Shown here piece by piece: positions 7,346 through 7,360 of a stretch of DNA of 7,360 nucleotides. Position numbers and translations under genes: made by a program. The first letter of the stretch is position 1, and each line of letters begins with the position of its first letter. Source of the DNA: an uncultured Prevotellaceae bacterium (GTDB lineage: Bacteria; Bacteroidota; Bacteroidia; Bacteroidales; Bacteroidaceae); contig CAMKMK010000118.1 of the NCBI GenBank assembly GCA_946413885.1, positions 1 to 7,360 of the forward strand, written 5' to 3'. A model generated the notes under the pieces. The model was not told the origin of the DNA. It worked only from the letters and a program-made list of their open reading frames with translations, and did not search any database.

Positions 7346-7360
7346 AAAAGGTGGGGGATT

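Larger units (their letters stand above)
7047..7360. other. Noncoding region upstream of the polymerase gene
   Basis: These 314 bases hold no convincing gene. The short open frames have no recognisable protein features. From left to right the region contains a 12-base palindrome by the polymerase start, a leader of roughly 80 bases, the polymerase promoter, an AT-rich stretch (about 7164-7230), and the 22-base-period repeat array. On the minus strand the leader has a 13-codon open frame (ATG at 7107, MCFSHERIDPLSS) that has no further support. Confidence 0.7.

Noticed and set aside
7233..7360. CRISPR array at the right edge
   Set aside because: The conserved unit is only 9 to 14 bases and the step only 22 bases, both too short for a CRISPR repeat and spacer, and no cas gene is present.

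Overview
The window looks like chromosome from an anaerobic Bacteroidales bacterium, most likely Prevotella/Segatella or a close relative. Four things point there: protein wording typical of the group, a sialidase-like secreted protein with a Bacteroidales-style C-terminal tail, two promoters that fit the Bacteroidetes form (TTTG, 19-20 bases, TAnnTTTG), and an oxygen-sensitive class III ribonucleotide reductase. No rRNA, tRNA, insertion sequence or CRISPR array was seen.

Left block (1-2460, + strand). This holds the 3' part of nrdD (anaerobic ribonucleotide reductase, glycyl-radical subunit), then nrdG (its radical-SAM activase), then a LuxR/NarL-type regulator whose receiver domain appears to lack a phosphoacceptor Asp. 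Gaps are 15 and 18 bases, so the three are probably one operon: dNTP synthesis without oxygen plus a regulator of unknown target.

Middle block (2476-5095, - strand). A Bacteroidales-type promoter at 5064-5095 drives a secreted metallo-beta-lactamase-fold hydrolase. After 23 bases comes a secreted Asp-box (sialidase-like) glycosidase with a CBM9-like domain. The glycosidase frame is broken by a single in-frame TAG at 3841-3843, with 452 intact codons after the next GTG. It converges on the regulator gene with only 15 bases between stop codons.

Right block (5119-7163, - strand). A Y-family (UmuC/DinB-like) translesion DNA polymerase is followed, with a 4-base ATGA overlap, by a YolD-like protein. 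This is the two-gene mutagenesis module known from Firmicutes and Bacteroidetes. It has its own promoter at 7132-7163 and a perfect 12-base palindrome just ahead of the polymerase start.

Right edge (7164-7360). This is noncoding and carries the most unexplained structure in the window: four copies of AACGTGTTG spaced exactly 22 bases apart (7258, 7280, 7302, 7324). Each sits on an inverted repeat around a GT centre, and one extends to an 18-base near-perfect palindrome. This looks like an array of protein-binding sites or an iteron-like element. The window ends close to it, so its full length is unknown.
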